Assembly (NCBI GenBank): GCA_013377005.1
Contig: JACABE010000012.1
Location: 1-64,000, forward strand
DNA: 64,000 nt
DNA from: Bacteroidota bacterium
Lineage (GTDB): Bacteria > Bacteroidota > Bacteroidia > Bacteroidales > JACABE01
Reading direction: 5' to 3'
Each line of letters opens with the position of its first letter. Positions within the stretch are counted from its first letter, which is position 1. The translations under genes were made by a program, and so were the position numbers. The notes under the pieces are model-generated. The model ran no database searches, had not been told where the DNA came from, and saw nothing but the letters and a program-made list of their open reading frames with translations. Of this stretch, positions 44,694 to 55,405 are shown piece after piece.

Positions 44694-46693
44694 TGGCACG
44701 AATAGGAGTTTTTATTTGTCACTGCGGTGAAAATATTAGTGCAACAGTTGATTGTGCTAAAGTTGCTGAAGCTGCTGCGAAATTTCCAGGAGTTGTTCAT
44801 AGCATAGATTATAAATATATGTGTTCTGATCCCGGACAGACATTGGTTGGGAATGCAATAAAAGAACATAATCTCACAGGAGTGGTTGTTTCCGCTTGTT
44901 CTCCTCGTATGCACGAACCAACGTTCAGAAGAGCTTGTGCTGAAGCAGGATTAAATCCTTATCAGTGTGAAATGGCAAATCTTCGCGAACATTGCTCTTG
45001 GGTTCATGAAAGAAATGAAAAAACAGATGACAAAGCTATTGACCTTGTCAGAATGTTGGTTGAAAAAGTAAAAAGAAACAATGCTTTGCAACCAATTAAG
45101 GTTCCTGTTACCAAAACCGCTTTGGTTATTGGAGGTGGAGTCGCAGGTATTCAGGCTGCATTGGATATTGCCAATGCCGGACATAAAGTTATTATGGTTG
45201 AACGTGAACCTTCAATTGGTGGACACATGTCACAATTAAGTGAAACTTTCCCGACCTTAGACTGTTCTCAGTGTATTTTAACACCGAGGATGGTAGAAGT
45301 TGCTCAGAATCCAAATATCAAGCTATATACTTATGCTGAAATAGAAAGTGTTGAAGGATTTGTTGGGAACTTCATTGTTAAAATCAGGAAAAAAGCCAAA
45401 AGCATTGACGAAAGCAAATGTAATGGTTGCGGTTTATGTACAACTAAATGTCCTAATAAAAAGAATCCCAATGAGTTTGAATTAGGAATGGCAAAAAGAC
45501 CGGCAATCTATGTTCCTTTTCCACAAGCAGTTCCTAATATTCCAGTTATTGATAAAACACAATGCACATATTATAAAACAGGCAAATGTAAAATCTGCGA
45601 AAAAGTATGTCAAGCAAATGCTATTCAGTTCGATCAACAGGACGAAATTATTGAAGTTCCTGTTGGTGCTATTGCTATTTGCACTGGATTTGATATTAAG
45701 AAAACTGATTTCTTCCCTGAATACGGATATGGCAAACATAAAGATATTATTGATGGATTACAGTTTGAAAGGCTGGCATCTGCATCAGGACCAACTGCCG
45801 GAGAAATCCGCAGACCATCTGATGGTCAGGTTCCAAAAAAAATAGTATTCGTTGCTTGTGCCGGTTCACGTGATCCTGCTAAAGGTATAGAATATTGCTC
45901 TAAAATTTGCTGTATGTATACAGCAAAACATGCGATTCTTTACAAACACAAAGTGCATGATGGTACTGCATATATTTTCTATATGGATATCAGAGCTGCC
46001 GGTAAAAATTATGATGAATTTACTCGTCGTGCCATCGAAGAAGATGATGCAAAATATATCCGAGGTAGAGTTTCAAAAATTTACGAACGCGATGGAAAAC
46101 TAATTGTAGTAGGAGCTGATACTTTAATGGGTGCTCAGACAGTTGAAATTGAAGCTGACATGGTTGTTTTGGCTACTGCAGGTGTTGCTAATCAGGGAGC
46201 TGAAAAATTGGCTCAAATACTTCACGTGTCTTATGATCAACATAAATTCTTTTCTGAAGCTCATCCTAAACTAAAACCTGTTGAAACCAATACTGCCGGT
46301 ATTTACCTAGCAGGTGCCTGCCAGTCACCAAAGGATATTCCTGAATCAGTGGCTGCTGCATCAGGTGTTGCAGGTAAGATTTCTTGTCTGTTCTCAAACA
46401 GCGAACTTACGCGTGAACCACTTATTGCAGTTGTTGACAGATTAGCTCCGCCTCAATATTCTTCTTGTACAGGTTGTTTTATGTGTCAATCGGTTTGTCC
46501 TTACAATGCAATTGAAAGGGAAGAAATTAAAGACAGAAACGGGAATTTAGTAAAACAACTTGCATTCATTAATCCTGGTTTGTGTCAGGGTTGTGGAACT
46601 TGTGTTGCTGTATGTAAATCTAAATCAATAGATATTGAAGGTTATACCAACTCTCAGATGTATTCGGAGGTTGATGCACTTTTAAATTTTTAA
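44693..46693 (+). CDS. hdrA: Heterodisulfide reductase subunit A-like
   Basis: GVFICHCGENI; VIGGGVAGIQAALDIANAG; multiple 4Fe-4S motifs. Confidence 0.93.
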   Translation: MARIGVFICHCGENISATVDCAKVAEAAAKFPGVVHSIDYKYMCSDPGQTLVGNAIKEHNLTGVVVSACSPRMHEPTFRRACAEAGLNPYQCEMANLREHCSWVHERNEKTDDKAIDLVRMLVEKVKRNNALQPIKVPVTKTALVIGGGVAGIQAALDIANAGHKVIMVEREPSIGGHMSQLSETFPTLDCSQCILTPRMVEVAQNPNIKLYTYAEIESVEGFVGNFIVKIRKKAKSIDESKCNGCGLCTTKCPNKKNPNEFELGMAKRPAIYVPFPQAVPNIPVIDKTQCTYYKTGKCKICEKVCQANAIQFDQQDEIIEVPVGAIAICTGFDIKKTDFFPEYGYGKHKDIIDGLQFERLASASGPTAGEIRRPSDGQVPKKIVFVACAGSRDPAKGIEYCSKICCMYTAKHAILYKHKVHDGTAYIFYMDIRAAGKNYDEFTRRAIEEDDAKYIRGRVSKIYERDGKLIVVGADTLMGAQTVEIEADMVVLATAGVANQGAEKLAQILHVSYDQHKFFSEAHPKLKPVETNTAGIYLAGACQSPKDIPESVAAASGVAGKISCLFSNSELTREPLIAVVDRLAPPQYSSCTGCFMCQSVCPYNAIEREEIKDRNGNLVKQLAFINPGLCQGCGTCVAVCKSKSIDIEGYTNSQMYSEVDALLNF

Positions 46694-46738
46694 ATATTAG
46701 GAAATAAACAGAAACTTAAAATTTAAACAGATTTTAAA

Positions 46739-47176
46739 ATGTCAGAATTTGAACCAAAAATAGTAGCTTTTGTATGTAACTGGTGCACTTATGCTGGTGC
46801 CGATCTTACAGGTACAAGCAGAATAAAGTATTCTTCAAATGTCAGAATTGTTCGGTTTCCATGCACCGGAAGAATTGATTATATGTTGTTAACCAAAGCA
46901 TTTGCTGGTGGTGCCGATGGTATCATTGTTTCGGGTTGTCATCCTAATGATTGTCACTATACTTCAGGGAATTTTTATGCTCGTCGTCGTTGGATGGTTT
47001 TCAGAAGGTTATGCGATTTTATGGGTATAGATACACGCCGTATTATTTTTTCATGGGTTTCTGCTGCCGAAGGTGCAAAATGGGCACAGATTGTTAATTC
47101 TGCAAATGAAGAGTTCAAGAAATTAGGCCCTTATGAAAATTATCATAAATTATCCACACAAGAAATTTTTGAATAA
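46739..47176 (+). CDS. MvhD/FlxD-like hydrogenase iron-sulfur subunit
   Basis: FVCNWCTYAGADLTGTSRIKY...VRFPCTGRID...VSGCHPNDCHY. Confidence 0.92.
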   Translation: MSEFEPKIVAFVCNWCTYAGADLTGTSRIKYSSNVRIVRFPCTGRIDYMLLTKAFAGGADGIIVSGCHPNDCHYTSGNFYARRRWMVFRRLCDFMGIDTRRIIFSWVSAAEGAKWAQIVNSANEEFKKLGPYENYHKLSTQEIFE

Positions 47177-47179
47177 ATC

Positions 47180-47983
47180 ATGGAAGAAATTAAAAAAATA
47201 GCAAAACAATTATTATCAGAGAATAAAGTTCAGATGGTAATTGGATTTGAGAAAGGGACAGCCAATAAAGTAAGACCTGCTTTCTTCACAAAACCTGATG
47301 ATGTTGAAAAACTGATATATAATGAAGCCTGTATTCATAATCTGGCTTTGTATCTCAAAAAAGATATTTGTCATCATGTTTCTAATGTAGCAATAGTTGC
47401 AAATCCAAATGTAGTAAGGAGTATTATTCAACTTGCATCAGAAAATCAGGTTAAAGAAGAAAAAGTTACTATTATAGGAATTTCTTTTGAAGGTAAAAGT
47501 ATTGGTATTCTCGATTTTAAAGCTGCGGAAGAATTTGCAAAAACACAGCCTAAAGGCTTAAAACCTGAGGATAGAGCTTTTATCGAAAAAGTTCAGGCAA
47601 TGCCTATGGAAGAGCGTTTTAATTACTGGGTTGAAACTTTCAGTACCTGTGTAAAATGTTATGCATGCAGAGCTTCATGTCCGATGTGTTACTGCGGAAA
47701 ATGTAATGTTGAAACCAATAATCCTCAATGGATACCTGTTGCTTCGCATAAATATGGAAACTTAGAATGGCATATCATGCGTGCGATGCATCTTGCCGGA
47801 AGATGTATTAATTGCGGCGAATGCACTCGTGCTTGCCCTGTGGATATTCCGCTGAATATGCTTTCTTATATGCTTACGGATTTCGTAATGGATGAATTTC
47901 ATGCCGAAGCAGGATTAAGTGCAACGTATGCACCTGCTCTTTCTTCTTATACAAATATTGATAAAGAAAATTTTATTAAATAG
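47180..47983 (+). CDS. 4Fe-4S protein, FlxC-like
   Basis: CVKCYACRASCPMCYCGKC; GRCINCGECTRACPVDIPL. Confidence 0.85.
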   Translation: MEEIKKIAKQLLSENKVQMVIGFEKGTANKVRPAFFTKPDDVEKLIYNEACIHNLALYLKKDICHHVSNVAIVANPNVVRSIIQLASENQVKEEKVTIIGISFEGKSIGILDFKAAEEFAKTQPKGLKPEDRAFIEKVQAMPMEERFNYWVETFSTCVKCYACRASCPMCYCGKCNVETNNPQWIPVASHKYGNLEWHIMRAMHLAGRCINCGECTRACPVDIPLNMLSYMLTDFVMDEFHAEAGLSATYAPALSSYTNIDKENFIK

Positions 47984-47986
47984 GTT

Positions 47987-49003
47987 ATGGAAATAGTTAA
48001 TAAATTACTTGATAAATCAGCTCTTTCCGCTTTAATTGAAAGACTCAGTAAATCGGGGAAAGAGGTTTATGCTCCTGTTAAAGAAAATGGAATTACCGAT
48101 TTCGCAAAGATTGATACAATTGATACAATTGATTTTGATTGTATTACTACCATTCAATCTGCAAAATCATTGGTTTTTCCAAGAGTTGAAAACATTCTGA
48201 GCTACAAAAAAACATCTGAAGATATTGTCGTGAAAAATGTCGATATTACTGCATTTCCAGAGGTAGTTGCTCTTGGTACCCGTCCTTGCGATGCAGCAGG
48301 ATTTATTCCATTAGATGCTATATTTTGTACAGATAATGCGGATGAAATTTTTAATGCACGTTTAAAAAAACTAACTATAATCAGTATCAGTTGCAAAAAA
48401 GCTGACGAATATTGTTTCTGTACATCCGTAAATGGCAACCCGGGGAATACTGCCGGAAGTGATATTCTACTTACTGAAATATCTGATTCAACCTATTTTG
48501 CAGAAATAGTTTCTGAAAAAGGAAAAGCTATTTTTGATGCAAATACTGATTTATTTAAAGAAACAGCTGCAATAGATAAGACTCCTCATTTAGCAGAAGT
48601 TAAGCAGGAATTTACAGCAGAAGCTATCAATGAGAAATTAAATACTTTATTTGAATCTGATATTTGGGATAAACAATCGATGCGTTGTGTAGGTTGCGGA
48701 GCTTGTGCTTATGTTTGCCCCGCCTGTGGATGTTTTGATATTCAAGATGAGAACAAAGGTAACAAAGGTATTCGTCACAGATGCTGGGATTCTTGCGGAT
48801 TCGGATTGTTTACATTGCATACTTCCGGACACAACCCACGCGAAAAACAGTCGCAGAGATGGAGACAAAGAATTTTTCATAAATTTTCTTATCAGCCGGT
48901 TCAGCAAAAGCAATTTGGTTGCGTTGGTTGCGGAAGATGTTCAAGAGCTTGCCCTGCTGATATGAATATTGCTGAGCACTTGAAAGAAATTGCAGTTAAT
49001 TAA
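47987..49003 (+). CDS. 4Fe-4S protein, FlxB / sulfhydrogenase beta-like
   Basis: CVGCGACAYVCPACGCFDI; FGCVGCGRCSRACPADMNIAEHL. Confidence 0.87.
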   Translation: MEIVNKLLDKSALSALIERLSKSGKEVYAPVKENGITDFAKIDTIDTIDFDCITTIQSAKSLVFPRVENILSYKKTSEDIVVKNVDITAFPEVVALGTRPCDAAGFIPLDAIFCTDNADEIFNARLKKLTIISISCKKADEYCFCTSVNGNPGNTAGSDILLTEISDSTYFAEIVSEKGKAIFDANTDLFKETAAIDKTPHLAEVKQEFTAEAINEKLNTLFESDIWDKQSMRCVGCGACAYVCPACGCFDIQDENKGNKGIRHRCWDSCGFGLFTLHTSGHNPREKQSQRWRQRIFHKFSYQPVQQKQFGCVGCGRCSRACPADMNIAEHLKEIAVN

Positions 49004-49035
49004 TATATTGTAAAAGCAGAATAACATTATATAAA

Positions 49036-49875
49036 ATGGAAAACAAAAATATATATGTTCCTTATAAGATGAAAATTGAAAAAGTTACAGAAGAAGCTCC
49101 TTTTGTAAAAACTTTTCGATTAAAATTTATGAATGATGAGGATGCTGAAAAATTTGATTTCAGAACCGGACAATTTGGCGAATACTCTGTATATGGCGAA
49201 GGTGAATCTACTTTTTGTATAGCATCAGCTCCAACCCGCAAAGGTTATATTGAATGTACTTTTCGTGAAGCAGGCCGTGTAACTAAAGCGTTGGCTAATT
49301 TGGGTGAAGGTGACATTATCGGTTTCAGAGGACCTTATGGCAATATTTTTCCGATTGACGAATGGAAGGGCAAAAACCTCCTGTTTATTGCCGGTGGTAT
49401 TGCATTGCCTCCAATGAGAAGTGTTATCTGGAACTGTTTGGATTTGCGTGAAAACTTTAAAGATGTTACTATTCTTTACGGAGCTCGCTCGGTTGCTGAT
49501 TTGGTTTACAAACACGAACTGAAAGAATGGGAAGAAAGACCTGATGTAAATCTTTTTACAACCGTTGACCCTGGCGGTGAAACTCCCGAATGGGATGGTA
49601 AGGTTGGTTTTGTACCTACTGTTCTTTCGGAAATTGCACCCAGTAGCGAAAATACCATCGCCATCGTTTGCGGACCTCCTATTATGATTAAATACACTTT
49701 TCCTGTGTTGGAAAAATTAGGATTTACCGATGAAAACATCTTTACAACTTTGGAAAATCGTATGAAATGCGGTTTTGGTAAATGTGGCAGATGTAATGTA
49801 GGTAAAGTTTTTGTTTGCAAAGACGGACCTGTATTTACTTTGAAACAAATGAAGGAACTTCCCGCTGAATATTAG
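49036..49875 (+). CDS. FAD/NAD(P)-binding oxidoreductase, FlxA / sulfhydrogenase gamma-like
   Basis: FRTGQFGEYSVYGEGES...FIAGGIALPPMRSVIW...MKCGFGKCGRCNVG. Confidence 0.9.
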   Translation: MENKNIYVPYKMKIEKVTEEAPFVKTFRLKFMNDEDAEKFDFRTGQFGEYSVYGEGESTFCIASAPTRKGYIECTFREAGRVTKALANLGEGDIIGFRGPYGNIFPIDEWKGKNLLFIAGGIALPPMRSVIWNCLDLRENFKDVTILYGARSVADLVYKHELKEWEERPDVNLFTTVDPGGETPEWDGKVGFVPTVLSEIAPSSENTIAIVCGPPIMIKYTFPVLEKLGFTDENIFTTLENRMKCGFGKCGRCNVGKVFVCKDGPVFTLKQMKELPAEY

Positions 49876-49898
49876 ACAAAAACTTAATAATAAAATCA

Positions 49899-49936
49899 AA
49901 AAGCCATACCAGATAATTCAATCCGGTATGGCTTTT
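49899..49936. terminator. Bidirectional terminator
   Basis: AAAAGCCATACC...GGTATGGCTTTT. Confidence 0.75.
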
Positions 49937-49960
49937 TTGTATTCTTTTGGTATGAGTAGT

Positions 49961-50548
49961 TTATTGTTTTTTCATCAATAGATTTAGACTGATATTAAAA
50001 TCATCATAAATGGTTTTATCACCTAAGTTGTCGAAGAAAGAACCAGAACCATATTTCAGGTTAAATTTGGTACGGTCAATTGTAATGTTGGCATATATTC
50101 TTTGTCCTTCAGGAGTCTCAGTAATCACTGTTTTGATTACGATGGGCTGTGTTACACCTTTGATGGTTATATTTCCACTGATAAACGTTGTACCTTTTTG
50201 AATGAGGATGGTTTTGTCCATCACAAATGAAGCTGTTGGAAATTTTTCTACACCAAAGAAATCGTCAGATTTCAAATGACCTTCTAATTTAGCTTTGTAG
50301 CCTTCGTCAGTTAAATCGAGATCTTTGATAGATTTCATGTCAATCTTGAAAACTGCTTTGCTTAACTTGTTATTGGTGACAATATATTCGCCATCCGATA
50401 AATTAATGGTACCATTGTGTTCGCCGGTAATTTTCTTGCCCAGCCAGGTTATTTTAGAATTGGTGAGATCTGCTTTGTATTTGGTTTGTGCATTTGCCAT
50501 TAAACCTGCTAATACGATGACGATTGATAATATTATGTTCTTTTTCAT
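49961..50548 (-). CDS. YceI family protein
   Basis: DLTNSKITWLGKKITGEHNGTINL...GNITIKGVTQPI. Confidence 0.92.
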   Translation of the reverse strand: MKKNIILSIVIVLAGLMANAQTKYKADLTNSKITWLGKKITGEHNGTINLSDGEYIVTNNKLSKAVFKIDMKSIKDLDLTDEGYKAKLEGHLKSDDFFGVEKFPTASFVMDKTILIQKGTTFISGNITIKGVTQPIVIKTVITETPEGQRIYANITIDRTKFNLKYGSGSFFDNLGDKTIYDDFNISLNLLMKKQ

Positions 50549-50778
50549 TTTTATTTATTTTAAGATTTGTAATTAAGGTTTGTTTTTATTTTTAAAAGTC
50601 TAAGTTTATTATAATTTGAATGATGCAAAATTACATCAGATATATAGGGTGTGAAATGGAAAAATAAAGGTATCGATGGTAAAAATCATGGGTATGCTGT
50701 TTAAATGCTTTTGGTCTGATGTTTACCATCATCCCGATGAGGTTATTCCTTCTTTTATCATCATATTGTTTTTATTCT

Positions 50779-51787
50779 TTACCTTTTTTCTTCCACACCA
50801 TTGCTGTACAAGGCAAACCGCCCTTTGTTGCGTGGGAACACCTGACTTTTATTGGACCAGGGCCATCCGCCAAATTCTGTCTTCCGGTAATCATCAAAAG
50901 CTTGCTGAATTTCTGCTTCAGTATTCATCACGAAGGGTCCGTATTGCACAACAGCTTCCTGTATGGGTTTTCCCTGCAATAAGATCATACTTGCATTTGT
51001 AGTTCCGTTTTCGATACTTACTGCCTCATGTACTGCTAACTCAATGGCATAATCTGCATTGATTTCATTGCCATTTAAGATTATCTTCTCACCTTTATAA
51101 AAGTATAAAGTTCGTTTGACACCTTCACCGGCAACAGGCAAATTCCACTGTGCACCCTCTTCCATCTGAATAATCCAGATAGCCACTTCATTTTCAGGAG
51201 CAGCTGCCCAGGAATCCGGAGCAGGAGAAAGGGCGTTTATATTTTCAATACTTCCTGCGATTAGTTTTACTTCTGTAGATTTCCCTTTTTCATCCTTGAT
51301 TGTATAAATAGGTATATCTTCTGACCATAACATTTTGAAATGAGGTTCTGCAAATTTCTTTGCTTTTGGCAGATTGAGCCATATCTGAAACAATTCAGCC
51401 GGATTTTCTCTATCCTTATTAAGCAGCGGAAACATGTTGGAGTCCGGATCCTGCTGTCATCCATTGCACATCGCCTTCTCCATATCTGCCGGCTTGTCCG
51501 TGCGAATCGGAATGATCGACAAATCCTTTTAGGACCACAGTAATGGTTTCGAATCCACGGTGGGGATGTACCGGAAAGCCCGGAACAGTGGCACCATGAT
51601 ACATCCGCCATCCATCTTTTAGCTTAAAGTCATTGCCGATATTACGACCTTGAAGGGAAGCCGATGGTCCCATGTTTTCATTGCCTGCCGGATATCTATC
51701 CAAATGATGGGCAAAGAAAAGGAAAGGGTTTTGAACCGGCCACATAAAATCAAGTGGTATTATGTTGATAATTGCTTCTTGTTTCAT
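50779..51787 (-). pseudogene. Pirin family protein, frameshifted
   Basis: N-terminal half (51419-51787; [17 protein letters not shown]...[10 protein letters not shown]) and C-terminal half (50779-51435; [23 protein letters not shown]) lie in different frames with an overlap. Confidence 0.8.
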
Positions 51788-51826
51788 GATGATTGATTTT
51801 TATTTTTGTGTCTTTATGTCTATTAT

Positions 51827-52543
51827 TTAAAAATTCATAGGCACTTCCATTAACAATATGCTGGCATCTTTTGTTGCAGTTACCGTAACTTTATCGGTAT
51901 CCCATATGCCATAGCCATCTCTTTTGTCAAGAATTTGTCCGTCCACTTCTATCTGTCCTTCCAAAAGGAAGATATATAAACCATTTCCTTCTTTCTTAAA
52001 ATGATAAGATTCAGTATGTGCTGCTTTAAAATAACCCAAATGAAACCAGGCATCCTGATAAATCCATACACCCTGATCATCGGCATTGGGAGAAAGAATC
52101 TGAAAAAATGTATTTTCTTTCTCCATGTCCCTGATTGATTTCTGATCATAGCGAGGGCTTGCATTTTTTTTGTTGGTGAGCACCCAAATCTGAAGGAAGT
52201 TAACATCTGTATCTTTATTATGATTGTACTCGCTGTGGAAAATGCCGGTTCCGGCACTCATTACCTGTATATCCCCTTTTCTGATTACAGCTATATTGCC
52301 CAAATTGTCTTTGTGTTCCAGATCTCCTTGCAGCGGAATAGATATAATTTCCATATTGTCGTGAGGGTGCATTCCAAAACCTTCCCCTCTGCTGACGATA
52401 TCATCGTTCAGTACCCGTAAGGCACCAAAATGCATTCTTTCGGGATTGTAATAGTTTGCAAAACTAAAGGTATGTCTGCTGTGCAGCCATCCATGCATGG
52501 CATCCCCACGACTTTCTGCTTTGTGATATATTGTTTTTGCCAT
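51827..52543 (-). CDS. Pirin family protein
   Basis: HTFSFANYYNPERMHFGALRVLNDD...GFGMHPHDNMEIISI...MSAGTGIFHSEYN. Confidence 0.95.
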   Translation of the reverse strand: MAKTIYHKAESRGDAMHGWLHSRHTFSFANYYNPERMHFGALRVLNDDIVSRGEGFGMHPHDNMEIISIPLQGDLEHKDNLGNIAVIRKGDIQVMSAGTGIFHSEYNHNKDTDVNFLQIWVLTNKKNASPRYDQKSIRDMEKENTFFQILSPNADDQGVWIYQDAWFHLGYFKAAHTESYHFKKEGNGLYIFLLEGQIEVDGQILDKRDGYGIWDTDKVTVTATKDASILLMEVPMNF

Positions 52544-53077
52544 TGTATATATATTAAATATTTATTAATTCCTGTTTAATGCTGCAAAATTAAGCAGGAA
52601 TAAAGCCATTATAAATGGATAAATTACGGAATCGATAGTATATTTACGGGCATTTTTGGTTAGAGAGGCTTTATATTTTCAGTATATACATAACTATTGC
52701 TGAATATAGAAGCTAGGAAGTATCACAGCTTATGTATTGTAAATATCAATTCACTTAATGGAGCGTTTCAATTAATTATTGCATAATTTACACGCTGTAC
52801 ATCCTTTCTAATAATTGCCGGATGACCACTCATGACTGATGAGTATATACCCCGCAAAAAAAATGCTTGATAAATTAATGATTTCCTAAAGGGATATAAT
52901 TGCTTTTTTTATTTATAAAAAGCAAATGTCCTACTACAATCTAAATTATTGTATGTTTTTTTCTATTGAAATGAATGCTCTGGTGGATAATTTACACTTT
53001 ATTTAAAACCTTAACTTAATGAAATTGCACTGGGTGTAAATCATAGTTACAAAAAAAACAATTATAGTACTAAGCCC

Positions 53078-53959
53078 TTATGCAATGATGCTTTTCTTAA
53101 AATCCTGAAGCGATTGTCCTGACTGAATTTTATAAAACTTACTGAAATGGGAAGGATCTTCAAAACCCAGATCGTAACCGATTTCCTTACTACTTTTGTC
53201 GGTAAACACAACCAATCTTCTGGCTTCCAGTATCAGCCTGTTCTGTATATAATCCTTGGCTGAAATATTGATGGCCGATTTGATAACTTCATTCAGATAA
53301 TTAGGACTTACATTCAAGGTATCGGCATAATCTTTCACCTGATGCGATTTTGTAAATTGTTTTTCGACCACTGCCTTGAAATTTTTGACCAGATTTTTCC
53401 CTACTTCAACAGATTGGGTATTGCTTTCTTCTGAAAATGAACAATGCCCGTTGCATTCGATGAGAAATAATTTTAAATAGGCCCCTATAATCTCTAAAGA
53501 CAAATCAGTTTTTGACTGAAAGGCTTGTATCATTTGATCCACAAATATTTTTAGTTGAACCTTCATTGTCTCCGTAAGCGGCAGGGCTGCTGATTCGTCG
53601 GTTTTTTTGAAGAGTTTAAGATTGGCAATAAAATCGGTGCGGATGCTGTTTTTTTCGAGAAATTCAGGCGTAAAAAGCAAGACGTAGCCGGTAGGGAAGG
53701 GGTCGGTAATAATCTGATGTACCTGAGCAGGACTAACAAAAAAGATATGATGAGGTTGTAAAGGATATTCCTTGAAATCGATAATATGTCTGCCTGTTGC
53801 AGTAAAAGGCCATATTACCGTATAATATTTATGCCGATGCGGATCGTCAACGATACCATTTGCCTGGTTTTCTATTTCTTCCATTGATTTAACCACAAAA
53901 GGCATGGGGATCCCATTGTACATTAATTCGGCTTCGTAAATGTCTTTTTTTACCTGCAT
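53078..53959 (-). CDS. AraC family transcriptional regulator
   Basis: C-terminal HTH AKDYIQNRLILEARRLVVFTDKSSKEIGYDLGFEDPSHFSKFYK. Confidence 0.92.
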   Translation of the reverse strand: MQVKKDIYEAELMYNGIPMPFVVKSMEEIENQANGIVDDPHRHKYYTVIWPFTATGRHIIDFKEYPLQPHHIFFVSPAQVHQIITDPFPTGYVLLFTPEFLEKNSIRTDFIANLKLFKKTDESAALPLTETMKVQLKIFVDQMIQAFQSKTDLSLEIIGAYLKLFLIECNGHCSFSEESNTQSVEVGKNLVKNFKAVVEKQFTKSHQVKDYADTLNVSPNYLNEVIKSAINISAKDYIQNRLILEARRLVVFTDKSSKEIGYDLGFEDPSHFSKFYKIQSGQSLQDFKKSIIA

Positions 53960-54147
53960 GGCTATTTTTTATATTATTTTTTTACCTTTTTCGGTTGACA
54001 GTTTCGACTTTTTTGAAAGATTATCGATAATGTCATAACTGTCCACCCATTTACAAAGATAAATAAGCAAAACAAATTTATGTGTTTTTATTGCTAAAAT
54101 TACAAATTTCTTCTAAGTACTTTCCATTAATTAATCCTTACATTAAA

Positions 54148-55035
54148 TTAGGCTTTGTCTATTTTCACAGAGGTCATTGACAGTGAACCACCCACGGCAC
54201 TGTCGTTGAAGAAACTCAGTTTTTCGTTTTCTTCTTTCAGCGCCAGCGCATAAAGCAAAGGTAAATAATGTTCCGGAGATGGAATAGCCAGGTCAAATGC
54301 TTTACCTTGCGATTTATAGTTGATGAGCGACTGATGATCGTTGGCCAGCATGTATTTTTTCATTTTCTCATTGGCTTCTATGGCCCAGTCAAAACCGAAG
54401 TTTTCGTTTAGTCTATTCCAAGCTAACTCTCCGAGATTGTGAACTATGTTTCCGCTTCCGATAATTAATATTCCTTTCTTACGAAGGCTCGAAAGTTCTT
54501 TAGCCAAATCATAATGATATTGTGCTGACTGAGAATAATCCAGACTTAATTGAACAATTGGCACATCAGCCTTGGGATATAAATGTTTTACAACGCTCCA
54601 GCAACCGTGATCCAGTCCCCACTTGTCATCCAATCCGACTTCTGTTTTTTTAATTAGATCTTTTGTAGTTTTAGCTAAATCAGGACTTCCGGGTGCAGGG
54701 TATTGCACATTGTATAATGCTTGTGGAAATCCGCCAAAGTCATGTATCGTTTTTGGGGTTTCCATGGCCGTTACATAACTACCTCTGGTTTCCCAATGTG
54801 CCGATATACATAATATGGACTTTGGTTTTGGAATAGTTTTACCTATATTCCTGAATCCTGTTACGAATTCATTTTCTTCTATGGCATTCATAGGGCTGCC
54901 ATGGCCTAAAAACAGCACTGGCATAGTATCTGTTTTGTCAAAGCCTTCTGTTATCTTATTCAGTTCGTTTAGTTTCATGGCTGTATACGTTAAGGGTATA
55001 ATTGCTAAGGATTGTAAAAATTTTCTTCTTTCCAT
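54148..55035 (-). CDS. Extradiol ring-cleavage dioxygenase, DODA/YgiD type
   Basis: LFLGHGSPMNAIEENEF; SAHWETRGSYVTAMETP; GSGNIVHNLGELAW. Confidence 0.92.
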   Translation of the reverse strand: MERRKFLQSLAIIPLTYTAMKLNELNKITEGFDKTDTMPVLFLGHGSPMNAIEENEFVTGFRNIGKTIPKPKSILCISAHWETRGSYVTAMETPKTIHDFGGFPQALYNVQYPAPGSPDLAKTTKDLIKKTEVGLDDKWGLDHGCWSVVKHLYPKADVPIVQLSLDYSQSAQYHYDLAKELSSLRKKGILIIGSGNIVHNLGELAWNRLNENFGFDWAIEANEKMKKYMLANDHQSLINYKSQGKAFDLAIPSPEHYLPLLYALALKEENEKLSFFNDSAVGGSLSMTSVKIDKA

Positions 55036-55055
55036 AGTTCGGAATCATTTAAAAA

Positions 55056-55094
55056 GATTCAGGACCTTTGTATTGATGTCAAAGGTCCTGAATC
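55056..55094. terminator. Hairpin between 55119 and 55035 genes
   Basis: GATTCAGGACCTTTG...CAAAGGTCCTGAATC perfect 15-bp inverted repeat. Confidence 0.75.
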
Positions 55095-55118
55095 GTAAAA
55101 ACTGCAATTCAAGTCTGA

Positions 55119-55352
55119 TTAGAGCTTGGTATGTGTTCCGTCGCAATAAGGCGCATTTTTGCTATGCTTGCATCCGCATAAATAAGCTGTTTTTGATTCC
55201 TCAGCAGTAAATGCAAGGGGTGAAAATTCGCTTCCTTGATGTGAACCATCACAGTAGGGTTGGTTTTTACTTTTACCACAGGCGCACCAGTAATATTCTT
55301 TTCCTTGTTCTAATTCTACTGCGAAAAGGTCCTTTTTTAGCAATTGTTGCAT
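55119..55352 (-). CDS. CDGSH iron-sulfur domain protein
   Basis: YYWCACGKSKNQPYCDGSH and AYLCGCKHSKNAPYCDGTH; start probably at internal MQQLL rather than the 55454 ORF start. Confidence 0.85.
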   Translation of the reverse strand: MQQLLKKDLFAVELEQGKEYYWCACGKSKNQPYCDGSHQGSEFSPLAFTAEESKTAYLCGCKHSKNAPYCDGTHTKL

Positions 55353-55405
55353 CCATTTCTTTAAATTTAAATGATTAATATATACGTTGATTATAAGTGT
55401 TTTAT

